DNA from: Gordionus sp. m RMFG-2023
Taxonomy: Eukaryota > Nematomorpha > Gordioida > Chordodea > Parachordodidae
DNA: 64,000 nt
Assembly: GCF_954871325.1 (NCBI RefSeq)
Contig: NC_088775.1
Coordinates: 23,227,561-23,291,560 of the forward strand
Direction of reading: 5' to 3'
The notes beneath the pieces were generated by a model. The model searched no databases, was not told the DNA's origin, and saw only the letters and a list, made by a program, of their open reading frames with translations. Below, piece by piece: positions 46,895-59,705 of the stretch (position 1 is the first letter of the stretch; each line of letters begins with the position of its first letter). The translations under genes were made by a program, and so were the position numbers.

Positions 46895-48660
46895 ATAGTC
46901 TTTGCTGTTACAAAGGTGGAACACAACTTTAGTAGGTTATAATTTTTATATAAAGTATGAAGCGATAAATATAATTATGTTCCTGATTGCCTCTCGAGAT
47001 TACCACAAAAAAACAATGATGAAGTTGTTGAAAATATTATAATTACAGATGATTTAGGGGATATACCTATTAACTTTAACAAAATATGTGACGACCTTTA
47101 AAGATATAGAAATATCGCAAGTCATAAATGATATAAAGAATAACGAACCTATAAATAAAATATATAAAAAATTGAATTGGAACTAAGTATTATTAAAGAT
47201 TACCTTTACAAAAACAACAAAATTCAGTGCCTACATGAGCGGGGGGGGGGGGGTAGGAGGTAGGCGGCTATAATGGGGGTAGGATAAAAAATATTTTTTG
47301 AGGGGGGGGGGAGGGTTATTTATTAAATTTTGAGATGAAATAGGACAAAATTTATTGCTGTAAAAATTGATACTTTTATTATAAACCTATTATAATACAA
47401 TTCATCGACAAATCTATATATTGCATACAATCATAGACATTATTTTTCAAATAAAACTTTCTGCTATTCGTTTAAATGTAATTTAAAAGGTTTAGTAATT
47501 AAAAGGGGAAATAAATAATAGGAGTAGGCATAGGTTTTTGAAGGGGTTTAGCCTCCAGTGAAAATCCTGTCATGTAGACGCTGTTCCCATCAAATATGTA
47601 AAAAAACATGCTGCATGCAAACATTAGATGTAGGTCATTTTGGCAAATCCTTAGCCAAAGATTATATTCGGTGGTCCAATATGATAACATAGAGATATAG
47701 ATAAAAGTAAAAAGTTGTGATGATTGTAATACATATCTGACAATTCTAAAAATATACAAAACCATTTGAAAGAATTCATATAAATTATGCTGGTCCGTTT
47801 TTAACAAAAAATAAGTTGATAATAGTCAATACCTATAGTAAATTATTGATCCTGTCAAAAACATTACAATAGAAATCACATTAAAAGGAATTTTTAAAAT
47901 CATTTCGTTATTTGGTATACCAGAAACTATAATCACTGATAATGGTACTAACTTCACAAGTCATATTTTCGAGAAATCTTGCAAAAATTATGGCATAAAA
48001 CATTTGCTGTAAGCATACTACCAGCAGTCTAATAGCCATAGATTTGATGATGAGAACGTCAAGATGCACATGAAAAACATAAAGATGATTTAGATACTTT
48101 GCTTGATAGATTCTTATTCAATTATAGAGACACACCAAATTCTACAAAAGGAGTTGCACCTTACAAAAGAATGTTTAATCGAGATATTAAATTCGATGGA
48201 ACTTATTAAAACCTTTAGAGGAAAGAGATGGTAAAGAAAACATAGTATTACCTCAAATTAGAACTATAAACGATGGAGATTTTATTTGGGACAAAATACA
48301 AGGTGATGATAAATGGGACAAAAGAGTTAACACTCATAAAGAGAGCGATATGATGTTTAAAAAAACAGATAAGGGTATTTTAAGAAAACACTTAGATCAA
48401 ATAAGAAAGGGAATATGTGATAATAAGATGTCGTATAATTTGGCTCAGAACAATTATACCTATACTGAGATTTATTTTAAGGGGGGAAGATTTGACACAA
48501 ATAAAAATATTGTAAATAAAAACATATTAACACCAATATCTAGACCTATTAAAATACAACTAAAAATCTTCTTAATTTCGAGAGGGTTTTTCTTTATTAA
48601 AGCCTATATTATATTTAAATATAGGTTTATCTTCTATTTTTTTTTCTTTCTTTGAATTTT
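46895..48660 (+). mobile_element. Ty3/gypsy fossil C, right part
   Basis: Continuation of 35480-37413 on the other side of gypsy B. It holds the end of RNase H (CLSRLPQKNNDEVV-like wording near 46985), integrase (about 47160-48340, with PFERIHINYAGPF and ITDNGT) and an integrase tail (48350-48655). A hAT MITE (47225-47583) lies inside. LTRs of C were not found. Many breaks. Confidence 0.75.
47225..47583. mobile_element. hAT MITE, CAGCGTCTACATG family, in gypsy C
   Basis: 359 bp, starting CAGTGCCTACATGAGC with a long G-run and ending TGTCATGTAGACGCTG. The inner words GGGGTTTAGCCTCCAG and GAAAATCCTGTCATG match 21819-22285. The 8-bp flanks do not match, so the duplication has been lost or one end is slightly off. 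Confidence 0.85.
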
Positions 48661-48759
48661 TTTTTCAGTTGTTAGTTTTCTTATATCAAATAATATACTA
48701 AGTTTTTGTCAAAACTAACAATTTTGAAAATTCACAATTTAACATTAAAAAAACGACCC

Positions 48760-51700
48760 ACATAATACGCCCCCACTAATTGAAAACCAAGCTTCGCACT
48801 TCAACCTCACATTCGGCCTCTTCACAAAACTATTACCACATTCTTATCGTTGTTCTTTAGGTCCTTGAGTCTTCCCTCTTTGTTCGACGATATAGTTGAT
48901 TTCCTGTAAAAATCATGTCTTGGTTCGACTTGGCTTCATTAATCATTTACATATCCCATTAACCATTTTGTCCCATTAAACCCCTCCCCCCTTTTCATTA
49001 TTAATATCAATCGCCCAGGTATTGAGTTAGCATATCTTTGGTTTAATTATTCCCTTAGACCTTCCTCGGATATATTAGGCACTATATTTAGATAAATATC
49101 ATACTGAGACCTTTACCCTGACAAAATTTTTGACAATGTACCATTATCATTACATATATTTTTATGAATATCCTCTCAATTGCCCACTCCTATTATTAAT
49201 CCCGATCGTAATATCTCAGGTCTCACCCTCTGCGGAGTTGTTCTTCAAGCCAAATACCTACTCTTCCATATGGAAACTCCACTCTGCTCAATTTACATCC
49301 CATATTTCTACAATCATTCCGGACTCCCATTTTTTGTTACCCACAAGCACTCTCGTTCATACTGTGTCCTACCATAATTTCAGGTTCATCTTTTGTCTCG
49401 GTCAGCCCCTTTCTTTGCACTGCTGATCTAAGAGAGTCCGACCAAATCCTAATTCTCCTTCCCAAAAACTTCTCCGCTGGCGATTGCTCCTCCACTTTTT
49501 TTACTGTAGTTGTAATACGCCACTGCCACCCACATCTCTCCACCTCCATCTTTTGATTTCCTCAGCCAATTCTTGACCACAAATACCATCCTCCTCGTTT
49601 GCCCATTCTAACACGGGTGATACGGGGGGCGCCAAAATATGTTCTGCCGGTTACCTTCATCCGATACTATTGTTGTAGCGACTCTGAATTTAGCCCATAG
49701 ATTTTTAATGGTTTTTATCACTATTTGAACTTCTTCACACTCCATCTACTTTAAGTAAGCGTTCACCACGAGTATATATATTTGCTTTCAAAGTCAAAGA
49801 AATCCACATGCCAGCGCTCCCAAGGCTGAGTTGTGTCGCCCACACACTTTCCTTTTCTTTTCAAGGCATCGTAGCCTAGAAATTACATCTTACACATGCT
49901 CGGCTTATATTTTCAATATCTTTATTCATTCCTGGCTACCACACATATTCCCGTCCTGATTGTTTCATTCTCTCCATGCCCTGATGTCCGATATGAATCA
50001 TTTCCATCCCTGCTTCCCTTAATTTAAACGATATAACACTCCGACTTCCTCGCACCATACATTCATCTATTATCGCCAACTCCTTCTCTATATATTTGAA
50101 CGTTTTATCTCTATCTTGCCACGTTTTCAGTCCCTTTAGGCACCCTTTGATTCGTCTCAATTTCCGATCTTTTAAAATCACTCTTTTAATTTCCTCCCAT
50201 GTCATTGGCCCACCTCTGAAAATTTTGGCCATTGTTCTAATCAGTGCATACTCGTTTTTCTCGTCTCGCTCTTCCCGTTCTTTCTCCCTGAAATACTCCC
50301 CAGCTCCACATATAGATAAAATATTCGATTATTTTCTTTCCTTCGGCGATATTTCACTTGTACGTCAAAACTGCTCACTAGCAATAGCCATCTTTGTAAC
50401 CGGGGCGATAGCATTAATTCCTTGTTGTTTTTTTATGAAGAGATGTACTAGCGGTTTATGGTCCGTGACAATGTCAAACCTACATCTAATTAGATATTCT
50501 CGGCATTTTGTTAATCCAAAAATGACGGCTAGCGCTTCTTGCTCAATCACTGAATACCTGGTCTCTGCTGCTCTAAATATATTTGAGAAAAATAACACCG
50601 GCCTCTCTAATCCATCAATACAATGCAACAAAGCTCCTCCTAATTAGACGAGCCTACAGCCAATAATACCTCCAATTCATTATTACAAAATAGGCTCTTT
50701 TCCAATTCTTCATTGCAACTCTTTAAAGGCCGCCTCTTGTCAAAATGTTTTAACCTAAAGATCTCAAATGCATCTATACAGACTTTATAGTGTCAAGGGC
50801 ACCCTATGGCCATATTTTATAAAACTAATTCTATTCAAATCTCTCTCCTTTCTTCGGCAATCGATATAATAGCGCTGCTATCTGAGCAAATCCCTCCACG
50901 AACCGATGGTAATAGTTGGCCATTCCTTAATGTTAGACTTCTGCTTTACTATTAGGTCACATCATATTGGTAATTCCTGTCATATTCTTGTCCAAGGGTC
51001 TCACGGGCTTTCCCGTAATTATGGGCTCAAGATATGTCACCTCATCACTCCCAACACACTTTTCTCCACACTTGCCCGCAATCCTTTTTCTTTTATTCTC
51101 CAAAATGCTGTTCAGGAGTTCTTCCAGTCACCAACACATCGTCCATATAGTAGAAAACCCCCTTCATTCCTTGAAAAATATAGCCATTGTTTGTTGAAAA
51201 ATAGGAACTGATACACTAAGTCTATATGGCAATTTACAAAATGCTAACAATCCCTTAGGCGTAGTAATAGTTAATAATTTATTTACCTCCAGTTTTACAG
51301 GCTGCAGATATGCATTCGAAGAATCAACCTTTGAAAAATAAATATTTCCCTTCAGATTAGCCAATATTTCTTCAATTCGCGGCAACGGATATTTGACCTC
51401 CACAACTCATGGATTTAGCGTGATAAAAATCTGAGCATAGACCGAGCCAGCCATTGTCTTTCTTCAGAGGCACCAGCGGGGTCGCCCATTTACTGTATTC
51501 TACGGGAAAAATGCCTTTTTATAACCATTGAACCATTTCCATTTCTACTTCCTTTCTCCAATCAAACAGTATCCGTCGTAAAGCACAAAATTTTGGAACA
51601 AAACAATCTTTCAATTTAATATCCACTTCATAATCTCTGAGGTACCCCAAATCTTTGTTAAAATTTCCTAATAATTTTGTACCAATCTCCGAACTCCTTC

Positions 51701-51875
51701 TTGCACTTTGGTCATCTCCAATTTTCCTTCATCTTTATTAAGTAGCAACTCCTCTTCACTGTTCAACGTCTTAGCACTCATCACCCCTCTATTTTCTGGA
51801 TGCTGCTATACATCCTTTTCCCTTTCTCCTCCTTTTCCTTAACATCATGATAATCTTAAGTCCAACTTCCCCCAG
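48760..51875 (-). mobile_element. Ty3/gypsy fossil F
   Basis: Minus-strand copy of the A/B type. Parts: pre-RT region and RT (about 51164-51875, GLLAFCKLPYRLS), RNase H (50365-50720, IEQEALAVIFGLTKCREYLI), integrase zinc domain (49936-50232, HIGHQGMERM) and core (49337-49930). The gag, protease and linker are missing; at about 51875 it joins the gag scrap of another family. No LTRs seen. Heavily broken, about as old as A. Confidence 0.82.
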
Positions 51876-51879
51876 GCAG

Positions 51880-52391
51880 TATTTATCATCGTCTACTTTA
51901 ATATATAAACTATCAAATTTTTTCTCTATCAATAACATTTCGTCTAGGCTAAGATTTTCATTCTTATTAAGTTTATATTTTATGTTATCGTTCCTACTGG
52001 ATGTTCTTAGCTTTTCTTTAATACGGTCGTTATTAATGAAACCTCAATCTTGTCTAATCACGAAACGATTCATCTTTTCCCTGATTGGTTGAATTAAATT
52101 TTATAATATGGTCATATTTGTAAATAGTACTATGTACCTTAATTTTAAAATTAAACTATCATAATCCCTAAATTCTGAATCAGAGCATAAAGTTTTAAGT
52201 TTAGAATATATATCATCTGATGTGTTATTAAAAAGTAAAACAACCTTATCTGCATCGGATAATGTTGTATTATTTTAAAAAAATTGTGTGATTCTTTCAA
52301 TATACAAGTCACCTACTATATTCCTTGGGAAATTTTATTAAGAAATTATCATTTAAAGATGATAAAGTTAATTTATTTTTATCCTCCATTT
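51880..52391 (-). pseudogene. gag N-terminal scrap of a Ty3-like retrotransposon
   Basis: From an ATG at about 52391 the minus strand reads MEDKNKLTLSSLNDNFLIKF, then LSDADKVVLLFNNTSDDIYS and LKTLCSDSEF, typical of Ty3-like gag. It is probably kin to gypsy C, whose own gag start is absent. Broken; no other parts nearby. Confidence 0.55.
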
Positions 52392-53493
52392 ATTTATAAA
52401 AAGTAATACATAAGGAGCAAAATGTTGTTAATTTTTTTAAATTTTAACAAAAGCGTGTAGGATTTGTAAAAATTTGTCATCCAATCAAAATAAAATGTGT
52501 TATCTAATAGTTTATAATATTTAAGCATCTCCTACAATTTTTCAAAACAAAGAAATAGGATCCCGAAATTTGGTAGTCTATAATATTCAATATCCTGAGT
52601 TTCACAAGAATCAAAAAGTACGTGACATTCAATGTTGCAAGAATTATTAAAGTTTCAAAAATGAACATCATAAATTGTAAAAAAATTTCAAAATATTTTG
52701 TATACAAATCTATTGGTAATATTTTTTACCTTTTGTTAAAACCCATCATGTTAATATTTTTAGATTATATTTTTATATTCACACAAGACGAGACGTTGCA
52801 CCATGAGACGATATATTAAGGCCATTTTATTTTAAATACTGGATCATGTTATTTACCTTTTATATAAATTAAGTTATTTTATTTTGTTTTAGATTTTTTA
52901 TTTTAATAAATTTATTCCTATCACTAAAAATACTAACCAAATATAAGAATAAAAAATAATAAAATAAATCTGAATCTAGTAACAGTCACAATTCTACTTA
53001 GACTGACTAATTATTTTAAATATGTATCAAATTAAAATATTAGTTGGTGACATGGCAGTTTACTTCCCTATATAAATAATTACAATCAAATTTATGATAA
53101 ATTTTTAAAAATATTCAAAGGCATTTTGTAAAGAATTTTTTAAGTGGGAAACCAAAATGGCAACACCATCTGATTTATATAAACGACTTATCAAATTATG
53201 TAATATATAAGGCTGGGTGATTGAATTTTTTGTAATTTGATTAAAATATTAGACGGATTCATAATGCATCTTTATAATATATATATATAAATCATCTATT
53301 TCAATTAGCGTCTATGGCCTAGTCAGGAACTCCAGATATCACCTATCGAATAGATAGTTCGAAGCCAAGAGGGTTCGGATTTATTTTTGAAGCTAACTAA
53401 ATGGTTGTGCGTAATAAGGTATGATAGAAAGAATATCGGAAGATATCCCATATCCCATTAATGGTCAAGATATTTCTGCTGGATAAAAATAAT
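52392..53493. other. AT-rich stretch, nothing firm
   Basis: No gene recognised. At 53314-53327 TATGGCCTAGTCAGG resembles a tRNA A box and AGTTCGAAGCC at 53356-53366 a B box, but the spacing does not fit a tRNA; a SINE head is possible. Confidence 0.35.
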
Positions 53494-53635
53494 ATGCATA
53501 TAAAAATACAAGCGTAAGGTTATATATTTGCCTTTTATCAAATTTCATTAATAACCTTACGATCATAGAATACCGGGGATATCTCTAAAAATTGTGTGAA
53601 GCCAAAATTGTTGATCAACTCTTTTATATTATTCC

Positions 53636-54170
53636 TTGAAATTTGCCAAAACGGTGAACATTCGATCTAACAAGTCTATGGCAGAAACTACTACTAAAGG
53701 TGACATGGAGGCAATGAAAGCTTCTTTTAACGAGAGACTGCGTAACACGGCCAACGAAATAGGCAGCATCAACGCCAAATTAGAGGCCACCACACAGCAG
53801 TTAACGGAGTTAACGAATATTCTTCAAATTCTGAGGGAATCTAAAACACCACTTGGTAATAAGAGCAATACAGTAGGCCTGGAAACTTCGCAAGATGACA
53901 GCTTTCTAATTGAGAAGACCGATGTTCCCACCACTAGCAAGGGACCAATACTTATGATGCTAACCCGATGATCGACCTCACAAAAGACTCAACCGAATTC
54001 GTGCTGCCCGAGGAAGAAATTAGAACGCTAAACATAATGGCAGAAACCAGCAAAGCTAAGTTAATCAAGACGGCCAAACATTTCGCCAACGCTATTTGCC
54101 TTGCCGAAAGTGCCACCGGATACCAACTAAAAGGGGTGACGTATATGAATTTCCGTCGCTAAAAATTGTC
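53636..54170 (+). pseudogene. gag-like ORF of the GC-rich retroelement
   Basis: Starts just inside the left terminal repeat. The wording MAETTTKGDMEAMKASFNER with ANEIGSINAKLEATTQQLTE indicates a coiled coil; no zinc knuckle is seen. Followed by an acidic segment (MIDLTKDSTEFVLPEEEI). Confidence 0.5.
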
Positions 54171-54949
54171 ATTAAAGAGATGAGTAAGTTCTCCTCAATA
54201 GACTACCTTCAGGATATAGACATGAAAACGCAAACCTACGCAAAATCCTGCGCCTGGGAGTGGGATCAAATTAGATATGAAGCACAAAGCAATCTGTGCA
54301 AATTCGTCGGAGGGCTCCCGCTGTTATTGGGTCAACAGCCCTTTCGTACCGCCCCAACTTCCGCAGGTGGCCGTAAGCTGGGGGTCGCAAGTGGGAGGAC
54401 GAACGAATCAGTGCCTCAACGACGATCCAGAAAGGAGGCTTCCTTTAAGTGAGGGGGAAGGCCCACAAACCGTAAATGACTTTATTCTTATTCTCCTTCC
54501 CTCGGCTTTGGAGTTCGGGATTGCAGAGGCATTAGAACCCTGGGCGAAAGCTTACATCTCGGCGATTGGTAAACAAGAAATTCCCCACTGGATCCGAGAT
54601 GTAACGCGCCAGAGGTTTTCGCTGGAGGGGCGCCAGAGGAAACAGAGCCGCCAGATGAAGACGAGATAGAGAGGGAGCCCAGCGAAACATAGAGTACATA
54701 GCTGTCTGTCACCGAACAATTCGATCGTAGAGGGGAGCCAATCATCATAGCAGACATATTCTCAGATAGGATTTCCTCCTATGCGGGCGCTGTCTTGCCT
54801 CCGTCTGCGCCGAAGGTCGACATTGCAACGATTGAACGGTTCCACAGGCTCCTAAGACTCATAGGAATTGATACTATTGACGGCACCGAACTAATTTCCT
54901 AGCGAGACTCGATCTCTCGACGATCTCATTTAGGGCCCATCCTCTAAAA

Positions 54950-56369
54950 TCCCAGTTTCGAGATGAAATTCGACAATCAAGCAATAGCGGACCATGAAGG
55001 AAACTTTAGGAACCGTTTTATACGGTTAGCAAGCAAATATCTGCCTATTGTTAATCAATTAGTAGAATAAGGGGTTATCGAGCAGACTGATACCACTTTC
55101 TATTCGCCGCTTTTCCTTATTCCAAAGCAGGACAGATCCCCGAGGGTTATCTCGGATTTTTCTAACGTCTCCAAGAACTTTATCAAGTAACCCCTTCAGC
55201 CATTCCAATGATTGCCCCCATTCTGGCAAGCATGCTAAAGGCTACCAAGATTAATTTAAAATCAGCCTTCTACTCCATCCCTCTGGCACAAAGCCGCAGA
55301 CAATTCTTCGGATTCGCTACCGCTACGGCCAAATTTCTATACAAGATCTTACCAATGGGAGCCGGGTTCTCTCCTTACGCCCTCCAAAACATCGTCTTAG
55401 ATCTTTGTGCAAAGTTGGTGAAAGACACATTATTCGGTGTATCTCGACGATGTAATAATATTCCATGGCAATAATCACATCGTATTCCAGGACACAATAT
55501 CCTTCCTAAACCTGGCCGTAGCATGGGGGCTCACCGTAAACCACACGAAATCCATTACGATCCCAACGGGGCAAATATACTATATGGGATTCAACATAGA
55601 TTTCGAGCCCAAAACAGCCGCTGTCGATCAAGACAACAAAACCCTACTCAAATTCTGCTAGCTTATCCTGTATAAGCATACCTTACAGGCCACGGCAATT
55701 GAGAGAGACATCGCCCTGGAAGTACTTGGCATCTTAAACCACTACACGTATTTTATCACGGGCCTCTTTAGGGTTTTCGCCCCCTATTACCAAACGATGC
55801 TGAACACCGAGGAAGCACCCCCAATCGACTTTATAATAGCCTACCCAAAAGCAGTAGCAAAGATTGCGGCCTTTATGATGCCCTTCCCCTTTGTGTTCCC
55901 GATCAACCCCATCATCCACATAGATGCATCGTCCACGCACATCGATATTGCCGAAAGATTAGCCGAAAGTTGTTCTTTCACTTTCGAGGAAGCCAAGCAT
56001 GCCTCAGAGATCCCCGAACTACCAACTCCCCACATTAACCAAAAGGAATTACTAGCAATATGAGTGGGATGTAAATACGGTATTAACAAATACGATGAGG
56101 TTCCTTCCCTAGTGACAGAGAGCCAAGTGGCTTATAAAATCATCAAGAAAGGAGGTTTCAGATCCGGCATGCGAAATCCTAGTCACCAAGTAATGCTTTC
56201 AATAGGCTCCCATAAGATCGTGCATCTAGCCCGCAACCTCACTTGCATAGCTTCGGAAAACATGGCCGATCTTTCTAACAGGGAATGGATCCTCGATGAA
56301 GGAGCCCACAGCACCCTTCACGATATTGATGTGGAGGGACTACCCCCAATCGATCAAGCACTGTCTTGA
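54950..56369 (+). pseudogene. reverse transcriptase-RNase H of the GC-rich retroelement
   Basis: RT fingers with PLFLIPKQDRSPRVISDFSN, palm with LKSAFYSIPL and FGFATATAKFLYKILPMGAG, catalytic YLDDVIIF, then YYMGFNIDFEPK. RNase H has IHIDASSTHID, INQKELLAI and ENMADLSNREWILD. Fossil, broken. Confidence 0.75.
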
Positions 56370-57605
56370 ATGAGAACCTCGACACCGATCAGGATCGACG
56401 AAAAAATAGACGGGCCGAATATCTCAAACATGAACGATATGTTAGAAGACTTCGACCCAGCGATCTTTGATGAGACGCTCAACCTAACGGAAACAAACAA
56501 CACGGTCGGGTTCGAGAAACTCCAACGAGGAACTTCCTACAGGCCCCGAGGAACGCGCATTGCCACCCCCGCAATGATATTAATAATAATAACCTGTTTA
56601 TTATAAGCCCGTTGGCATTTTTCTTATATTATATACTTTGAAATTGATAAATTAGTCATTATACATCAATTATAAATACGCAATAAAAATTATATAAAAT
56701 CTTTACACATATAAATTCGCTGATAACCTTGTTAATATCCGACCTGCTGGGTATGTTACATTCGATAGGATGTGCATAGCCCACAGCTGAAAACCTTTGG
56801 ATATCCTCCCAGAGGAGCAGAAATAAAGTTCTATGCATATAAATAGGCAAGCGTAAGGTTATTTGCATTTTATCAAATTTCAATAATAACCTTACGATCA
56901 TTGCTCATCGGGAATACCCCTAAAAATTGTCTGAAGCCAAAATATTTGATCAACTCTTTTATATTATTCCTTGAAATTTGTCAAAATACACAGCCATGAT
57001 AACTTTAAATAACCGCAGTGGCGTAGAGAAGGGGGGGGGGGTGGAGTTAAACCCACCCCCCTCCATAACCTCTAAAAAAAATTTTTTTTTTTTCTTATTG
57101 CGAATAATTTTATTTAAAAAAAGGTTTCAATTTATAAATAAAATTATATACGATATGAAAATGAAATATATTTAAAAAAACCAATAAGAATTTTCAATTT
57201 TAAATGATAATATGGTTTAAAAATATGTATTAAAATTATATGTAAAATATTATATAACAATAAAAATATATTGTAAATTTTTTCTCGCATAGTTGAGATA
57301 TTTATAAATTAAACTAATTAGATAGTTTTAAAAATTTTAATTAGTTTTTTATAATTTTTAAATAAAAAGAAAATCATAAATATAATGAGAAAGTAAAGGT
57401 GATCGCTAATATGTTTATTATTAAAAATTTTAAACCTAGAGTAGTTTCTAGATAGTCCAATCGCTTAAATATTGATGCATCTACGATTGAGGATTTTTAT
57501 AAAATAAATATTTTTACTCCCCTTATTGATTGATTTTTATTTCTATTAAAGGAAAGTATATTAGTCACAATTTTATTTTAAACAGCTTTTATTTTCTTTT
57601 GCCGG

Positions 57606-58003
57606 TTGAGTCTGAATACACCTGAAACGCGAGAGGATATTAAGAAAATCTTAAAGTTTTATTTTGATGAATTAACAGGATCGTATGATAAGTTATTTTA
57701 TGATGTCGAATTTTGTTATAAAAATTTTGACAGAATAGAGTACTCTTTGAGACCAAAATATACTTTGCAGGCCCTTTCCATGTATAATTGCACTTTAGAT
57801 TCCCTGCCTAATATCAAAACATTGCTCTTTATTTTAGCTATCATTTTCAACTTTGAAAAGGTTAAAAATCTATTTAAGAAATAGCACCAGTGAAAGCCGT
57901 TTAAATGGATTCGCAATATTAGATATTTAAAAGGAGATTATTCTAGATAAAAATTTGATTCTAGATGAATTAGTCAAATCTCAGAGAAAAGTAGACCTCT
58001 CTT
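57606..58003 (+). pseudogene. hAT transposase C-terminal fragment
   Basis: The first 93 codons (57606-57884) read through RPKYTLQALSMYNCTLDSLP. At about 57840 the frame shifts and continues FSTLKRLKIYLRNSTSESRL then NGFAILDI and LILDELVKSQRKVDLSL, the end of the hAT dimerisation domain (family pattern ERSFS.LK..K..LR..M...RL..LA.L.IH). One frameshift and one in-frame stop; the N-terminal two thirds are absent. Confidence 0.75.
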
Positions 58004-58501
58004 TATAAATTGAAATTATAAAATTGCTATATTATTATAATATGATCTTAGTCATAAAATTTTTATATTCAAAACGTAATTATAATGAATTCTTAGTCAT
58101 AATTGTCCTAGTATGTTAAAAACATATGTTTTCATTAGACGTCAATCAGATGGATTGTATACATCTGATTGGAGGAAAAAATTATTATTATTTAATGTAA
58201 AAAAAATAATTATTATTATAATATATATTTTTTTTGGAAATATATATTTTTTTAATTATTCATTATTATTAAAGTTTTGAAATTTAGAAAGAAGAAATAA
58301 TAATTATAAGAATATATTTTTGTTTTATAAAAAATTGATTTCTTTGTTTTTTTTGATGATGAAAAATAAATTATATATTCCTTCTACGATACTTGTTACT
58401 ATACGTCAAAAGTGATATATTCTTTCTACCATACTTGTTACTATATGTCAAAAATAATATTTATATATTATACTATTTTTAAAAAAAGTATTGCATTTGC
58501 A
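58004..58501. other. AT-rich remainder of the hAT relic
   Basis: No gene. Around 58130-58160 AGACGTCAATCAGATGG and its near complement ATCTGATTGG form a small stem. A direct repeat CCATACTTGTTACTATA-like occurs at about 58390 and 58428. Confidence 0.4.
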
Positions 58502-58886
58502 CTAAGAATTAGTGATTTGCATCGGGCCTAATTTTTCAAGCCCGGCCCTGCCCGAAATTATTTTAAAAAAGTTTTGCCGGCCCGAACCCCAAATTTTTTT
58601 AAAAAGTTTTGTCCTTTCTATCTTTCTTTGGCCCGAATTTATTTAAATATAGAAATTCATTTTTATAATTACTCAAAATAAAAGATATATGTTATATGGC
58701 GTCTACTTTCTATAAATAAAATCAAATATTTTTATTTTTCATAAAAAACATAAAATTGATATATTTAGATATATTTGAAAAAGTTTATAAGGCTCGACCC
58801 AACCCGGCCCAAATTTTTTTTAAAAATATTAGGCCCTACCCTGCCCGAACCTGATTTTCATACTTTTGCGGATCTCTAATAAGAAT
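58502..58886. mobile_element. hAT-type MITE (GGCCC-rich family), complete
   Basis: 369 bp (58510-58878), starting TAGTGATTTGCATCGGGCC and ending TTTTGCGGATCTCTA. The 8-bp flanks CTAAGAAT (58502-58509) and ATAAGAAT (58879-58886) agree at 7 positions. Inner words AAGCCCGGCCC and TTAGGCCCTACCC near the two ends are inverted relatives. Related copies: 1848 and 29395-29660. Confidence 0.85.
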
Positions 58887-59400
58887 TATTTATGTTTTAT
58901 TAATATAATTTGTATTAATTATAATTTTAAATTAAATTTTTTTAAATACAGTACAAGAATTACTCATATTTTATTGTAATTCTATTTTTTTTAGATATAG
59001 TTATTTAGAATAAATCTTTAATATAATCTGTATAAAATTTATACATTTTGAAATTTATTTTATTGTATAAATAATAAATATAATCTATAATGAAATTCTC
59101 TGCAAAATTTTGTTATATGCAAAAATTTAATTAAAATAATTATTTTTAAAATAGAATAAGATATATTGTGTGATCATAAAAAATGGGAGGTTTGGGTGCG
59201 ATTTTATTCTTCTTTCTACACCGAATGAATTGAATTAATTTGCAATTGACTAAACATTGATAACATTTTCAGAATAACGCTTTCAGTCGTGTATTAATCA
59301 TAAATTTGGCCAAAATTTTGTTACTAATATTTTTTTCATTTATGCTGGCTACTATAGTGGTTAGACACCGATAAAGCACAAAATATTGGCTGGAAAATTT
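58887..59400. other. AT-rich remainder of the hAT relic, right side
   Basis: No gene or repeat recognised between the nested MITE and the right terminal block. Confidence 0.4.
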
Positions 59401-59498
59401 TTAAAATTTTTTTTGGGAGCTTCGCCCCCAAACCACATTTTAACCCCCTCCCCCCATGGATCAATCCTGGCTACGCCACTGAATAATTACCATATTAA

Positions 59499-59705
59499 TT
59501 GTTGGCTTATCAACAATTTTTTATATTGTTTATACTCGCATTGATCGTCTTTGGATTTAATTTTATAGATATATATAAAGTGAATAATGGCCTGGCACGG
59601 CCTCAGAGTCCTTCAGTACCTTGTGTACTGGAGGGCCCTGAAAATGTTTGGTTAATGCCCAAACATGATATTCTAAAAAAATTAGCCGAAAAAAATAATT
59701 CTTAA
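59499..59705 (+). other. orphan ORF with one hydrophobic segment
   Basis: 68 codons from a TTG with no ATG at the front. It starts with a strongly hydrophobic stretch (FFILFILALIVFGFNFI) and continues with a more complex, GC-richer part (PQSPSVPCVLEGPENVWLMP, ending ILKKLAEKNNS). TTTATAG at about 59561-59567 could be an acceptor, so the latter part might be a last exon of a gene whose other exons were displaced by insertions. No family recognised. Confidence 0.25.

Larger units (their letters stand above)
53494..56985 (+). mobile_element. GC-rich retroelement with RT-RNase H and direct terminal repeats
   Basis: Direct repeats at 53494-53652 and 56833-56985 (shared TTTTATCAAATTTCA, AATAACCTTACGATCAT, GATCAACTCTTTTATATTAT; about 12% different by eye) frame a region that is far richer in G and C than its surroundings. 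Parts: a coiled-coil gag-like ORF (53636-53971), a middle region with polar stretches (53968-54670), RT (about 54950-55660, box YLDD), RNase H (about 55700-56369) and a short tail ORF to 56606. RT wording is closest to the DIRS/Ngaro side of retroelements, but no tyrosine recombinase and no integrase is seen, so family assignment is uncertain. Broken in several places; moderately old. Confidence 0.65.
57016..59481 (+). mobile_element. hAT transposon relic (CAGTGGCGTAG ends)
   Basis: Ends CAGTGGCGTAGAGAAGGGGG at 57016 and CTACGCCACTG at 59481, each with a G/C run just inside. Flanks AATAACCG and AATAATTA agree at 5 of 8, a possibly decayed duplication. It carries the C-terminal part of a hAT transposase (57606-58003) and a nested MITE (58510-58878), so it links the CAGTGGCG ends to the hAT superfamily. 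Most of the transposase gene is deleted. Confidence 0.7.

Noticed and set aside
53305-53390. tRNA gene suggested by A-box and B-box-like words
   Set aside because: Box spacing and stems do not fit a cloverleaf; at most a decayed SINE head.
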